This document shows, one piece after another, positions 1 to 6,622 of a stretch of DNA of 12,363 nucleotides. The stretch spans positions 1 to 12,363 of the forward strand of contig CAKTER010000030.1 in NCBI GenBank assembly GCA_934552695.1. The letters run 5' to 3'. The notes under the pieces are model-generated. The model saw only the letters and a program-made list of their open reading frames with translations, did not search any database and was not told where the DNA came from. Within the stretch, counting starts at the first letter, position 1; each line of letters begins with the position of its first letter. A program made the translations under genes and the position numbers. The DNA is from an uncultured Eubacteriales bacterium. Lineage in GTDB: Bacteria; Bacillota; Clostridia; Lachnospirales; Anaerotignaceae.

Positions 1-142
1 GGAATGCGGGGCCAAAAAGCCGGCCGGTACACCGCAATACCGGTGTGACAAATGCGGCTGGGAGCCTGCCGACCCCCAGCATCCCCCCAAGTTCTGTCCG
101 GAATGCGGAGACCCCTTTGACGATGGGGACATTGTTGGATGA
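1..142 (+). CDS. C-terminal zinc-ribbon tail of an SPFH-domain (YdjI/virion-core-like) protein, 5' truncated by window
   Basis: Only the last 46 residues are visible (codons from base 2, TGA at 140-142). They carry one Cys left over from a preceding ribbon (ECGAKKP), then CDKCGW (Cys15, Cys18) and FCPECGDPF (Cys32, Cys35), a complete four-Cys zinc ribbon ending in an acidic tail. From memory, this CDKCGWEP...[12 protein letters not shown] ending is typical of clostridial SPFH proteins with C-terminal zinc ribbons, relatives of B. subtilis YdjI. SPFH proteins assemble on the inner membrane face; the ribbon tail may bind partners. The SPFH domain lies outside the window, so the assignment rests on the tail and on the neighbours (YdjG-like and TPM genes downstream). 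The next gene starts inside this stop codon, which suggests translational coupling. Confidence 0.7.
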   Translation, partial: ECGAKKPAGTPQYRCDKCGWEPADPQHPPKFCPECGDPFDDGDIVG

Positions 143-645
143 AGCGGCGAATGCTCTGGATTCTTTTGGCAGGCATAGTGGTCGGCCTCGCTCTTTCCGG
201 GCTTTACAGGCACTTTGTTACGAATCAGATTATGGACGGGGGCGACGGCATGGAAAACCCGGATGCCGCCTTCCTTTTGGACGGCGATCATACCTATGTG
301 GATAATTCCGTCCTCTGGCCTGTGCTGGAAGGGACCTGGGAAAGCGCAGACGGCCGCTGGCAGGCGGTCATTGACGAGGAGGACGGCATCGTTCTCTGCG
401 AGGACGGCGAGACCGTTTTAACCTCCCCGCTGGATTTTACCTACCTCCAGCCGGGAAAGGTTGTTTGGACGGAGCTGCTGCTGGACCGCTGTGAGCTTGT
501 CGCCCCCGACGGAACGGCCCTTGGCACAATCAAAGCGTTTTCCCACGATGCGGCGGAGGACGAGGGCAGCGGGACGTTGACGCTGACGCAGATGCGTTCG
601 GATGACAGCGAGGAAACGGTGGAGCTGCAAAAACGGGAGCCATAA
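139..645 (+). CDS. Small single-pass membrane protein with acidic extracytoplasmic domain, unknown function
   Basis: 168 residues. The start overlaps the upstream stop as ATGA, so translation is probably coupled; no strong Shine-Dalgarno is seen. A basic start (MKRR) and a hydrophobic segment at about residues 5-23 look like an N-in signal anchor. It has no lipobox, and the helix is followed by RHFV rather than a clear cleavage site. The rest is acidic and strand-rich, with an [12 protein letters not shown] stretch near residues 64-75 that resembles the opening strand of lipocalin-like barrels common in clostridial surface proteins. I recognise no named family. Position directly after the SPFH gene suggests a membrane partner or external sensor of the SPFH/AIM24/TPM apparatus; that is inference. 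Confidence 0.8.
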   Translation: MKRRMLWILLAGIVVGLALSGLYRHFVTNQIMDGGDGMENPDAAFLLDGDHTYVDNSVLWPVLEGTWESADGRWQAVIDEEDGIVLCEDGETVLTSPLDFTYLQPGKVVWTELLLDRCELVAPDGTALGTIKAFSHDAAEDEGSGTLTLTQMRSDDSEETVELQKREP

Positions 646-666
646 ACGAAAGAAAATGCCACCGGG

Positions 667-701
667 CGGCGGGAAAAAGACCGCCGGGAAAAAGGCGGCG
701 G
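667..701 (+). other. Two mutually exclusive GC hairpins just before the DUF4428 gene Shine-Dalgarno
   Basis: CGGCGG at 667-672 can pair perfectly with CCGCCG at 681-686. The same 681-686 arm can instead pair with CGGCGG at 696-701, which abuts the ribosome binding site AAGGAGA (702-708). Either stem is 6 bp, with a purine-rich loop. The arrangement could tune translation of the next gene, but the tract is low-complexity, so chance pairing is possible. Confidence 0.3.
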
Positions 702-717
702 AAGGAGAGGGATCCCC

Positions 718-1533
718 ATGGGCTTGTTTGATAAAAAATACTGCGACGTTTGCGGGGAGAAAATTGGGCTTTTGGGGAACCGGAAGCTGGAGGACGGCAA
801 TCTTTGCAAGGATTGCGCCAAAAAGCTTTCGCCCTGGTTCAGCGAACGGCGCCATGCGACCGTTGGGGAAATTAAGGAGCAGCTGGCTTACCGGGAAGAA
901 AACCGGAAGCGGGCGGCCCAGTTCCGGGCCACCTGTGCCTATGGCCAGGGCTGGCGGGTGCTGCTGGACGAGGAGCATCGGTGGTTTACGGTCACCCGCT
1001 CCCGGGATTTAGCCGAGGCCAACCCGGACATTTTGGACTTTAGCGCCCTGACCGGCTGCCGCATGGATGTTGACGAGGATCGGACGGAGCTTATGCGGAA
1101 GGGCAAGGACGGCAAGGAAGAAAGCTATACGCCCCCTCGCTATGAGTACTCCTATGATTTTTACATAGTCATTACCGTCAACCATCCCTATTTTGATGAA
1201 ATGCGGTTTCAACTGAACGACCGCACGGTGGAGCTTCAGCCCCCGGCGGCCGCCCCTCATTCGCTGGCGAGCCGGACGCCGACGGCGGCGGGCCGCCCGG
1301 TCAATCCCGAAACCAGTGTGGAATATCGCCAATACCGGCAGATGGGGGAGGAAATTTGCAACCATCTTAAGCAAATCCGGGAGGCCAAGGACGCTTTTGC
1401 CGCCGGCGGCCGGCCGGGAGAGGCCGTTGCCGAAGCCGGGGCGGCACCACAGGCAGGCCCTTGGGTTTGCCCCGCCTGCGGCGGCACCAATACCGGCAGC
1501 GTGTGCGAATATTGCGATTCGCCCCGTCCGTAA
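718..1533 (+). CDS. DUF4428 domain protein with N- and C-terminal zinc ribbons
   Basis: 271 residues; start chosen from AAGGAGA at 702-708. The N-terminus has C9xxC12 and C30xxC33 in the DUF4428 pattern (CDVCGEKIGLLG, then KLEDGNLCKDC). A middle part at about residues 138-165 with YDFYIVITVNHPYFDEMRF is typical of longer DUF4428 proteins, which often read like PH-type beta domains. A Pro/Ala/Gly-rich linker leads to a second ribbon, C251xxC254 and C263xxC266. There is no membrane segment or signal peptide, so it is probably cytosolic. No enzymatic residues are evident. It most likely serves as a zinc-dependent adaptor in the membrane-stress complex encoded around it; its partners are inferred from gene order only. 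Confidence 0.87.
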   Translation: MGLFDKKYCDVCGEKIGLLGNRKLEDGNLCKDCAKKLSPWFSERRHATVGEIKEQLAYREENRKRAAQFRATCAYGQGWRVLLDEEHRWFTVTRSRDLAEANPDILDFSALTGCRMDVDEDRTELMRKGKDGKEESYTPPRYEYSYDFYIVITVNHPYFDEMRFQLNDRTVELQPPAAAPHSLASRTPTAAGRPVNPETSVEYRQYRQMGEEICNHLKQIREAKDAFAAGGRPGEAVAEAGAAPQAGPWVCPACGGTNTGSVCEYCDSPRP

Positions 1534-1548
1534 TTACCTATGTTGGGC

Positions 1549-1576
1549 AACGTACCGCCATACGCAGCGGCACGTT
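1549..1576 (+). other. Imperfect inverted repeat between DUF4428 and AIM24 genes
   Basis: AACGTACCGC (1549-1558) faces GCGGCACGTT (1567-1576) across an 8-base loop; nine of ten positions pair, with one A-C mismatch. It is not followed by a T-tract, so it is not a standard terminator. It could be an operator for an internal promoter or an RNA-processing or stability stem. The 1534-1626 gap contains no convincing -35/-10 pair. Confidence 0.4.
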
Positions 1577-1626
1577 ACACATACTATAACCTATTACTAA
1601 GTAAGAAGAGAAAGAGAGGGAATGTT

Positions 1627-2304
1627 ATGCAATACGAATTAAGAGGAGGTTCTTTCCCCGTTGTGGTGTGCAAGGTGAATGACGGTGAGAAAATGATTAC
1701 CGAAAAAGGCTCCATGGTGTGGATGTCCCCCAACATGGAAATGAGCACCTCCGGTGGCGGCGGCGTGGGGAAAATGTTCTCGAAGGCCCTTTCCGGCGAG
1801 AGCATATTCCAAAACATCTACACCGCCCGGGGCGCCGGCCTGATTGCGTTCGGCTCCAGCTTCCCCGGCCAGATTTTGGCCCTGGAGGTAAGCCCCGGAA
1901 AGAGCTACATCCTGCAAAAGAAATCGTTCCTGGCCTCGGAGGCGGGAGTACAGCTCTCCATTCACTTCAATAAGAAGATGGGCGCCGGTTTCTTTGGCGG
2001 CGAGGGCTTTATTATGCAAAAGCTGACCGGCAGCGGCATGGCCTTTGCCGAAGTAGACGGCGAGCTGGTCGAATACACCCTGGCTCCCGGCGAACAGATG
2101 GTAGTCGATACCGGCTATGTGATGGGCTTTGAAGAGGGCGTGTCCATGGATATCCAGCAGGTCAAGGGCCTGAAGAACAAAATGCTGGGCGGCGAGGGCT
2201 GGTTTAACACCGTCCTGACCGGCCCCGGCAAAATCTGGCTCCAGACCATGCCTATCCCCAATGTGGCCGGCGCCATCCAGCCGTTCCTGGAAATCAAGAA
2301 GTAA
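1627..2304 (+). CDS. AIM24 family protein (TIGR00266-type)
   Basis: 225 residues. I chose the ATG at 1627 over an in-frame ATG at 1540: the purine-rich GAGAGGG at 1614-1620 precedes it, and family members begin with a short MQYEL/RGGSFPVV-type strand. The chain is Gly-rich, all-beta and cytosolic in appearance. Recognisable landmarks are VNDGEKMITEKGSMVWMSPNM, the GGGGVGKMFSKALSGESIF turn, FGSSFPGQI, and a near-repeat of strands around residues 110-170. Full length for the family. AIM24 proteins are beta-barrel-like; yeast Aim24 supports inner-membrane organisation in mitochondria, while bacterial members are poorly characterised and often sit near SPFH, TerD or PspA-type genes. Here it probably belongs to the membrane-associated assembly with the SPFH, YdjG-like and TPM proteins. 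Biochemical activity unknown. Confidence 0.92.
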   Translation: MQYELRGGSFPVVVCKVNDGEKMITEKGSMVWMSPNMEMSTSGGGGVGKMFSKALSGESIFQNIYTARGAGLIAFGSSFPGQILALEVSPGKSYILQKKSFLASEAGVQLSIHFNKKMGAGFFGGEGFIMQKLTGSGMAFAEVDGELVEYTLAPGEQMVVDTGYVMGFEEGVSMDIQQVKGLKNKMLGGEGWFNTVLTGPGKIWLQTMPIPNVAGAIQPFLEIKK

Positions 2305-2656
2305 GGACGGTCAGGCGGGTGGGACTATGCGGCCCACAGCAAAAAGGCACCGGTTAAATCCATGGGATTTGGCCGAAGGAAAGAAGCGGGAAAAGCGGAA
2401 CGTTCGATACGGCGGGGCCTTTGGCGCTGCGCCGGATAGGACGGGCTGAGCAACAATCGTTTTTCGCAGGCAGGACCGGCGTTGGCAGGAAACCTTGCCG
2501 ATTGCCGGCCTGTTCCGCATAGGTTGGCACAGCGAACGGAGGGCGAACGCTGCCGGAGGGCTTTGGGATAGGCCCAAGGGATCCGTCCGCAGGGCCCGAA
2601 AAGGCCAACATGGTGAAAAAGCGCAAGACTGGTTCAACAAGGATAAGGAGACGCTT
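2305..2656 (+). other. 352-base gene-free gap with several RNA hairpins (possible structured leader or intergenic repeat)
   Basis: No ORF here has a ribosome binding site or protein-like composition. Four stems can be drawn by eye. An 11-bp stem at 2351-2361/2365-2375 has two G-U pairs and an AUG triloop. A 5-bp GGCGC-T-GCGCC hairpin lies at 2423-2433. A long interrupted hairpin spans 2471-2512. A 7-bp stem lies at 2561-2567/2573-2579. None has a terminator T-tract. The end of the gap carries the ribosome binding site of the next lipoprotein gene. The region could be a cis-acting leader, a small RNA, or a copy of a dispersed intergenic repeat. No convincing promoter was found. Confidence 0.4.
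2471..2512 (+). other. Long interrupted hairpin upstream of the first lipoprotein gene
   Basis: Nested arms pair as follows: CAGG (2471-2474) with CCTG (2509-2512), CCGGC (2476-2480) with GCCGG (2504-2508), and GGCAGG (2484-2489) with CCTTGCC (2493-2499, one bulged T). The apical loop is AAA. It is the strongest single structure in the 2305-2656 gap and lacks a following T-run. Confidence 0.5.
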
Positions 2657-4042
2657 ATGAAAAAGATGATTTCTCTGGCTTTGGCCATGGTATTGGTACT
2701 GCCGTTGGCTGCCTGCGGCGGGAAAGGCGGCGGGACGTCCGCCGATGACCCTGCCATTGGCAAGTACCTGGGACAAAAGGTCGCTTATAGCGAGGACGAC
2801 ACGTGGATGTCCATGAACGAAATTTATAACGAGGGCGACAACTACATTGAATTGCAGAGCGGCGGCAAGGGCGTGTTTTCCCTTGACGGCGACACAGACG
2901 AGGTAAAATGGAGCGTTGACAAGGACGGGGTGCTGAAGATGACCTCCGATGGGCTGGAGTGCAAGGGCACGCTGAAGGACGGCCTGATTACCTTGGACGA
3001 TTATTGGGGCTTCTCCCTCAAGATGACCTTCCTGAAGGAAGGCGTCGATATGCCGGAGGCAATGGCTACCAATTTGCGGGACTGGTGGAACGGCGACTGG
3101 TTTGGCTGGTGGACGGTCAGCAGCTGTACGGGCGACTATGCCGAGCTGGAGGGCGACTGGTGGGATATCTGCGCAGTCATCGATGTGGGCGAGGACAACA
3201 CCGGTACCTTTGAGATGTGGGACGATACCATCGACCGGGAAACCGGGGCGGCTTTCGTTTCGATTAGCCTGGATCCGTCCGGCGCCGGGGAACACGGCAC
3301 GATGTATTCTGAGCAGTGCTGGTTTATTAATGTGCCGCTGGAGCATGCGGACTGGATTGTGGACCCCGCCCTGACGGATTACGAGGACCTTATCTTCATC
3401 GATGGCTGGTATGAGGGCGAAGAGGGCGAATTTCACTACGAAGTCTACCTGCGCCCCTGGGGTAAGGTTTGGGACGACGTAGACGAGGGAAGCCTGCCCT
3501 ACGTTTACGAAACCTGGTATCTGCCTCTGATTGAGGCGGGCGAGCCGATGCCCGACGATTTTGAAGGCGCTGTATACGGCGAGGGAGAAACCATGGAGGA
3601 AACCGTAGCTCCCGGCGAGCCGATGCTGCAAAGCTTTGAAATCCAGCCCTATTACAGCGATACCATCACCACGGTCTCCTATGAGATTCCGGCGGGCGAG
3701 TGGTGTTCGGACAACAAGTTTAAGGGCTATGTGAGCATTTACAATGCCCCCGATTTTGATTCCAGAAAGGCGGGGAAGCCTCACATCGAGGTTTTGATGA
3801 AAGCCAACGAGGACGAAGTAAACTACTATCTGGAGTCCTATGAGAACGTGCAGGAAATCGCCTCCCGCACGATCGACGGCGTAGAGATGGCGGGCCGCAC
3901 GTACCGCTACATGGGATTTGACCGGATTGAGTACTATGGTCAGGTTTCCTCCGGCGACTGGGCCTGCATCCAGATTTTTGACGGAAGCCCCGACCCGGGT
4001 ACGGAGATTGCTGCCATTATCGACAGCCTGCACTTTGAGTAA
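2657..4042 (+). CDS. Large Trp-rich multi-domain lipoprotein, unknown function
   Basis: 461 residues. Start set at 2657 by AAGGAG at 2645-2650 and by the signal peptide that follows it; longer in-frame starts would bury the signal. Lipobox L17-A18-A19-C20 followed by GGKGGG predicts lipidation and display on the outer face of the membrane. Residues about 34-128 look like a clostridial lipocalin-like barrel (IELQSGGKGVFSL, VKWSVDKDGVLKM, GTLKDGLITLDD). About 140-300 is a second Trp/Asp-rich beta module with WWNGDWFGWW. After a Glu/Pro linker, about 325-461 is an alpha/beta domain ending in AAIIDSLHF. Similar lipoproteins occur in many clostridia without known function. It lies between AIM24 and the YdjG-like/TPM pair, so it may be the external arm of that system. 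Confidence 0.88.
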   Translation: MKKMISLALAMVLVLPLAACGGKGGGTSADDPAIGKYLGQKVAYSEDDTWMSMNEIYNEGDNYIELQSGGKGVFSLDGDTDEVKWSVDKDGVLKMTSDGLECKGTLKDGLITLDDYWGFSLKMTFLKEGVDMPEAMATNLRDWWNGDWFGWWTVSSCTGDYAELEGDWWDICAVIDVGEDNTGTFEMWDDTIDRETGAAFVSISLDPSGAGEHGTMYSEQCWFINVPLEHADWIVDPALTDYEDLIFIDGWYEGEEGEFHYEVYLRPWGKVWDDVDEGSLPYVYETWYLPLIEAGEPMPDDFEGAVYGEGETMEETVAPGEPMLQSFEIQPYYSDTITTVSYEIPAGEWCSDNKFKGYVSIYNAPDFDSRKAGKPHIEVLMKANEDEVNYYLESYENVQEIASRTIDGVEMAGRTYRYMGFDRIEYYGQVSSGDWACIQIFDGSPDPGTEIAAIIDSLHFE

Positions 4043-4060
4043 ACACGCATAGCAAACGGC

Positions 4061-4084
4061 GCCCGTCCGCAAATGCGGGCGGGC
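4061..4084 (+). other. GC-rich hairpin between lipoprotein and YdjG-like genes (possible weak terminator/attenuator)
   Basis: GCCCGTCCGC (4061-4070) pairs with GCGGGCGGGC (4075-4084) over an AAAT loop, giving 10 bp with one G-U pair. The following bases TCTGTT are only partly T-rich, so termination would be inefficient. It could lower expression of the distal genes relative to the proximal ones, or protect a processed 3' end. Confidence 0.5.
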
Positions 4085-4121
4085 TCTGTTATGAAAAAAC
4101 AGGAAAGGGGTGGAGCCATCC

Positions 4122-5261
4122 ATGCCAGCACAGGTGACCAACTACCAGTGTCCCAACTGTACCGGCCCGCTGCACTTTGTGGGCGCTTCCGGCAAGCTGG
4201 AGTGCGATTATTGCGGTTCCAGCTACGATGTAGCCGAAATTGAGGCGCTTTATGCGGCCAAAGAGGAAAAGGCGGCGGCAGCCCAACAGGCGGCGGAGGA
4301 ACAGGCCGCCGAAAAAAAGGAACAACCCTCCGACAGCGGAGAATGGGATACGTCGGGCTTTAACGAGGACTGGGGGGCGGAGGAAGCCGGCGTGAAGGTT
4401 TACAGCTGCCCCTCCTGCGGGGCGGAGCTGATTTGCGACGAAAGCACCGCCGCTACCTCCTGCCCGTATTGCGGCAACCCGACGGTAGTGCCGGGACAAT
4501 TCACCGGCGCACTAAAGCCGGATTTTGTGATTCCCTTTAAGCTGAGCAAAAACGACGCCATCCAACGGCTTAAACAGCATTACAGGGGCAAAATCTTTTT
4601 ACCCAGGAGCTTTTCCAGCGAAAACCATTTACAAGAAATCCAAGGGGTTTACGTCCCGTTTTGGATGTTTGACGGCGAGGCGGAGGGGAACGCCCACTAT
4701 GCGGCGACCCGTTCCCGCAGCTACCGTTCCGGGGATTACGAGGTTACCGAAACGGACCACTACGATGTGTATCGCACCGGCAGCTTGGCTTTTGAAAAAA
4801 TCCCGGTGGACGCCTCCAGCAAAATGCCGGATGATTATATGGATTCCATCGAGCCCTACGATTACGAGGAGCTGAAGCCTTTTTCCACGGCCTATCTTCC
4901 GGGCTTTTTGGCCGACAAGTTTGATGTGACGGTGGAGCAGAGCCAGCACCGGGCGGATGTACGCTGTGAGGGAACCCTGGAAGCGTCGCTGCGAAGCACG
5001 GTGGGCGGTTATAGCAGCTGTGTGCGGATGAGCGGAGATACCTCGTTGCGGCGGGGGAAGGTCCACTATGCCCTGATGCCGGTGTGGCTGCTGAACACAA
5101 AATGGCAGGGCAAGGACTTTTTGTTTGCCATGAACGGCCAGACCGGAAAGCTGGTGGGCGACCTACCGATTAGCAAGGGGCGGTACTGGGGGCTGTTTGC
5201 CGCCATTGCGGCGCCGCTTTCGGTAGTATTGAGCGTCGTTACCGTTTTGGCGATGCGGTGA
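4122..5261 (+). CDS. YdjG-like double zinc-ribbon protein with C-terminal membrane helix
   Basis: 379 residues from the ATG at 4122; AAAGGGG lies upstream, and the in-frame GTG at 4110 falls inside that site. The first ribbon is C10xxC13/C28xxC31. An Ala/Glu/Lys-rich, probably helical linker spans about 38-68. The second ribbon is C96xxC99/C114xxC117, followed by the family core (FTGALKPDFVIPFKLSK, then VYVPFWMFDGEAEG, later YALMPVWLLNTKW). A single hydrophobic segment lies at about 356-376, so the bulk probably faces the cytosol. Relatives are often mislabelled PriA or TFIIB-type proteins. B. subtilis YdjG is the best-known one: encoded with PspA, YdjH (TPM) and YdjI (SPFH), it helps place YdjI at the membrane. 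The TPM gene follows within 17 bases, preserving the ydjGH order. Confidence 0.9.
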   Translation: MPAQVTNYQCPNCTGPLHFVGASGKLECDYCGSSYDVAEIEALYAAKEEKAAAAQQAAEEQAAEKKEQPSDSGEWDTSGFNEDWGAEEAGVKVYSCPSCGAELICDESTAATSCPYCGNPTVVPGQFTGALKPDFVIPFKLSKNDAIQRLKQHYRGKIFLPRSFSSENHLQEIQGVYVPFWMFDGEAEGNAHYAATRSRSYRSGDYEVTETDHYDVYRTGSLAFEKIPVDASSKMPDDYMDSIEPYDYEELKPFSTAYLPGFLADKFDVTVEQSQHRADVRCEGTLEASLRSTVGGYSSCVRMSGDTSLRRGKVHYALMPVWLLNTKWQGKDFLFAMNGQTGKLVGDLPISKGRYWGLFAAIAAPLSVVLSVVTVLAMR

Positions 5262-5278
5262 TAGGGGGAGGGACGGAT

Positions 5279-6607
5279 ATGAAAAAGAAGTTTTCTGTTT
5301 TGGCGCTGGCGCTTCTGCTGGTGCTGGCCCTCGGTACCCCCGTTATGGCGGCAAACCAATACGGCGTGATTTACGACGAGACGGAAGAACTAAACTCCCG
5401 GGAACTGACGTATTTGGGGGAAACCATCCTTCCTCAGGTGGCGGAGTCTTGCGGACTGGATTTGCGGGTGGATATTCTGACGAGTACGGACTACGATTCC
5501 GTGGGGGACGCCGCCGTTAACATCTATTCGGACTATGACTACGGCTATGGGGAAAAGCAGGAGGGCGTTACGCTGACCATCCTGCTGGAGATGCTGGATA
5601 ACGGCTCGTATGCCCTGCCTTCCGAAGTCAACTGGTGCGTGTATGCGATTTTGGATCCCGAGCGGGGGAGCGGGCAGGAGCTGTCCGACTACGTTTTTAC
5701 CGCTGTGCAGCCCTACATGGCCGAAACCGCCTGGAATGGCGAGGATATGACCATGAGCGCAGTGGCTACCGTACAGGCGGTGAGCGCCATGGCGGACGCC
5801 GTCGAAACCTACATCCTTACCCATTGCCCGCCGGATAGCTCCGCCGGGGACGGCGAAACCGGCAGCGAAGCCCCGGCGCCGCAAAGCGTGACCATGCACT
5901 ATGTGTACGACATCAGCAGCCTGCTGTCCTTTGCAGAGTGGGAGGAGCTGGAGGCGCAGGCCGAGGCGATTTCTCAGCGTAGCGGCTGCGGCGTTTATGC
6001 GGTCATGCTGGACGACTATACGGAATATGGCGTGGGCGATGTTTTTGACGTTACCACCCAAATTTACCATTCCGGGGAGAACTCCTTTGGGGTGGGCAGC
6101 GGCCGGGATGGAATCATCCTGCTTTTGAGTATGGATGAACGGGATTTTGCCCTGTTTGTTTACGGCGAGAAGGCGGAGTATGCCTTTAACAGCTACGGGC
6201 AAAAAAAGCTGGAAGACGCCTTTTTGGATGACTTTGGGGAGAACGACTGGTACGGCGGGATTTCCGACTATTTGGACGAGTGCGACGAGTTTTTGGCCAA
6301 AGCCGATGCGGGTAAGCCGGTGCGGCCGAACATGTTGTGGGGAATCTTGCTGATGGTGGGCATTTCTTGTTTGATTTCGCTGGCGGTTTGTGCGGTGCTG
6401 AAGCGGAAAATGAATACGGTTCACCAAAAGGTGGAGGCCAACGAGTACATAGGGGTGGAGGGGTTAGTGCTGACCGACAGCTATGACCGTTACACCCATA
6501 CGACCGAGACCCGTACCCGGATTGCAAAGGCCAGCTCAAGCGGCGGCGGCTCCAGTTCCAGCTCCCGGAGCGGTGGCGGCGGCAGCGGCCGGAGCGGCAA
6601 GTTTTAA
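5279..6607 (+). CDS. Secreted/membrane-anchored protein with two tandem TPM domains (YdjH-like)
   Basis: 442 residues. ATG 5279 chosen because GGGGGAGGG lies 6 bases upstream and a signal peptide follows (cleavage near A24/A25); the GTG at 5258 overlapping the upstream stop is less likely. Two TPM-type domains are visible at about 28-182 and 206-342. Both share a Y-x-x-YD start, a central (V/G)GD followed by a helix, and a late hydrophobic strand (GVTLTILLEM versus GIILLLSM). The second domain is the better match, with FVYGEKAEYAFN and DNDWYGG-like features (ENDWYGG). A membrane helix at 351-374 leads to a cytosolic tail ending in Ser/Gly-rich sequence, as in many TPM proteins. B. subtilis YdjH has a single TPM domain, so the duplication is unusual. 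TPM domains elsewhere act as assembly factors or phosphatases; activity here is unknown. Confidence 0.88.
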   Translation: MKKKFSVLALALLLVLALGTPVMAANQYGVIYDETEELNSRELTYLGETILPQVAESCGLDLRVDILTSTDYDSVGDAAVNIYSDYDYGYGEKQEGVTLTILLEMLDNGSYALPSEVNWCVYAILDPERGSGQELSDYVFTAVQPYMAETAWNGEDMTMSAVATVQAVSAMADAVETYILTHCPPDSSAGDGETGSEAPAPQSVTMHYVYDISSLLSFAEWEELEAQAEAISQRSGCGVYAVMLDDYTEYGVGDVFDVTTQIYHSGENSFGVGSGRDGIILLLSMDERDFALFVYGEKAEYAFNSYGQKKLEDAFLDDFGENDWYGGISDYLDECDEFLAKADAGKPVRPNMLWGILLMVGISCLISLAVCAVLKRKMNTVHQKVEANEYIGVEGLVLTDSYDRYTHTTETRTRIAKASSSGGGSSSSSRSGGGGSGRSGKF

Positions 6608-6622
6608 AAAGGAGGCTGCGAT

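Noticed and set aside
2495..2523. Possible promoter TTGCCG-N17-CATAGG in the gap before the first lipoprotein
   Set aside because: Only four of six and three of six matches, and the -35 lies within a stem; not better than chance in this composition.
2495..2656. N-terminal extension of the first lipoprotein by 54 codons
   Set aside because: It would place the signal peptide and lipobox internally, and it falls in the hairpin region; the AAGGAG at 2645-2650 supports the 2657 start.
2354..4141. Long antisense reading frame (595 codons) opposite the first lipoprotein
   Set aside because: No ribosome binding site. It runs through the lipoprotein gene and the 2305-2656 gap with no domain-like content; it is a codon-bias shadow of a GC-rich, stop-poor complementary frame.
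5390..6427. Antisense frame (345 codons) opposite the TPM gene
   Set aside because: Complete overlap with a gene supported by signal peptide, domains and ribosome binding site; no start signal of its own.
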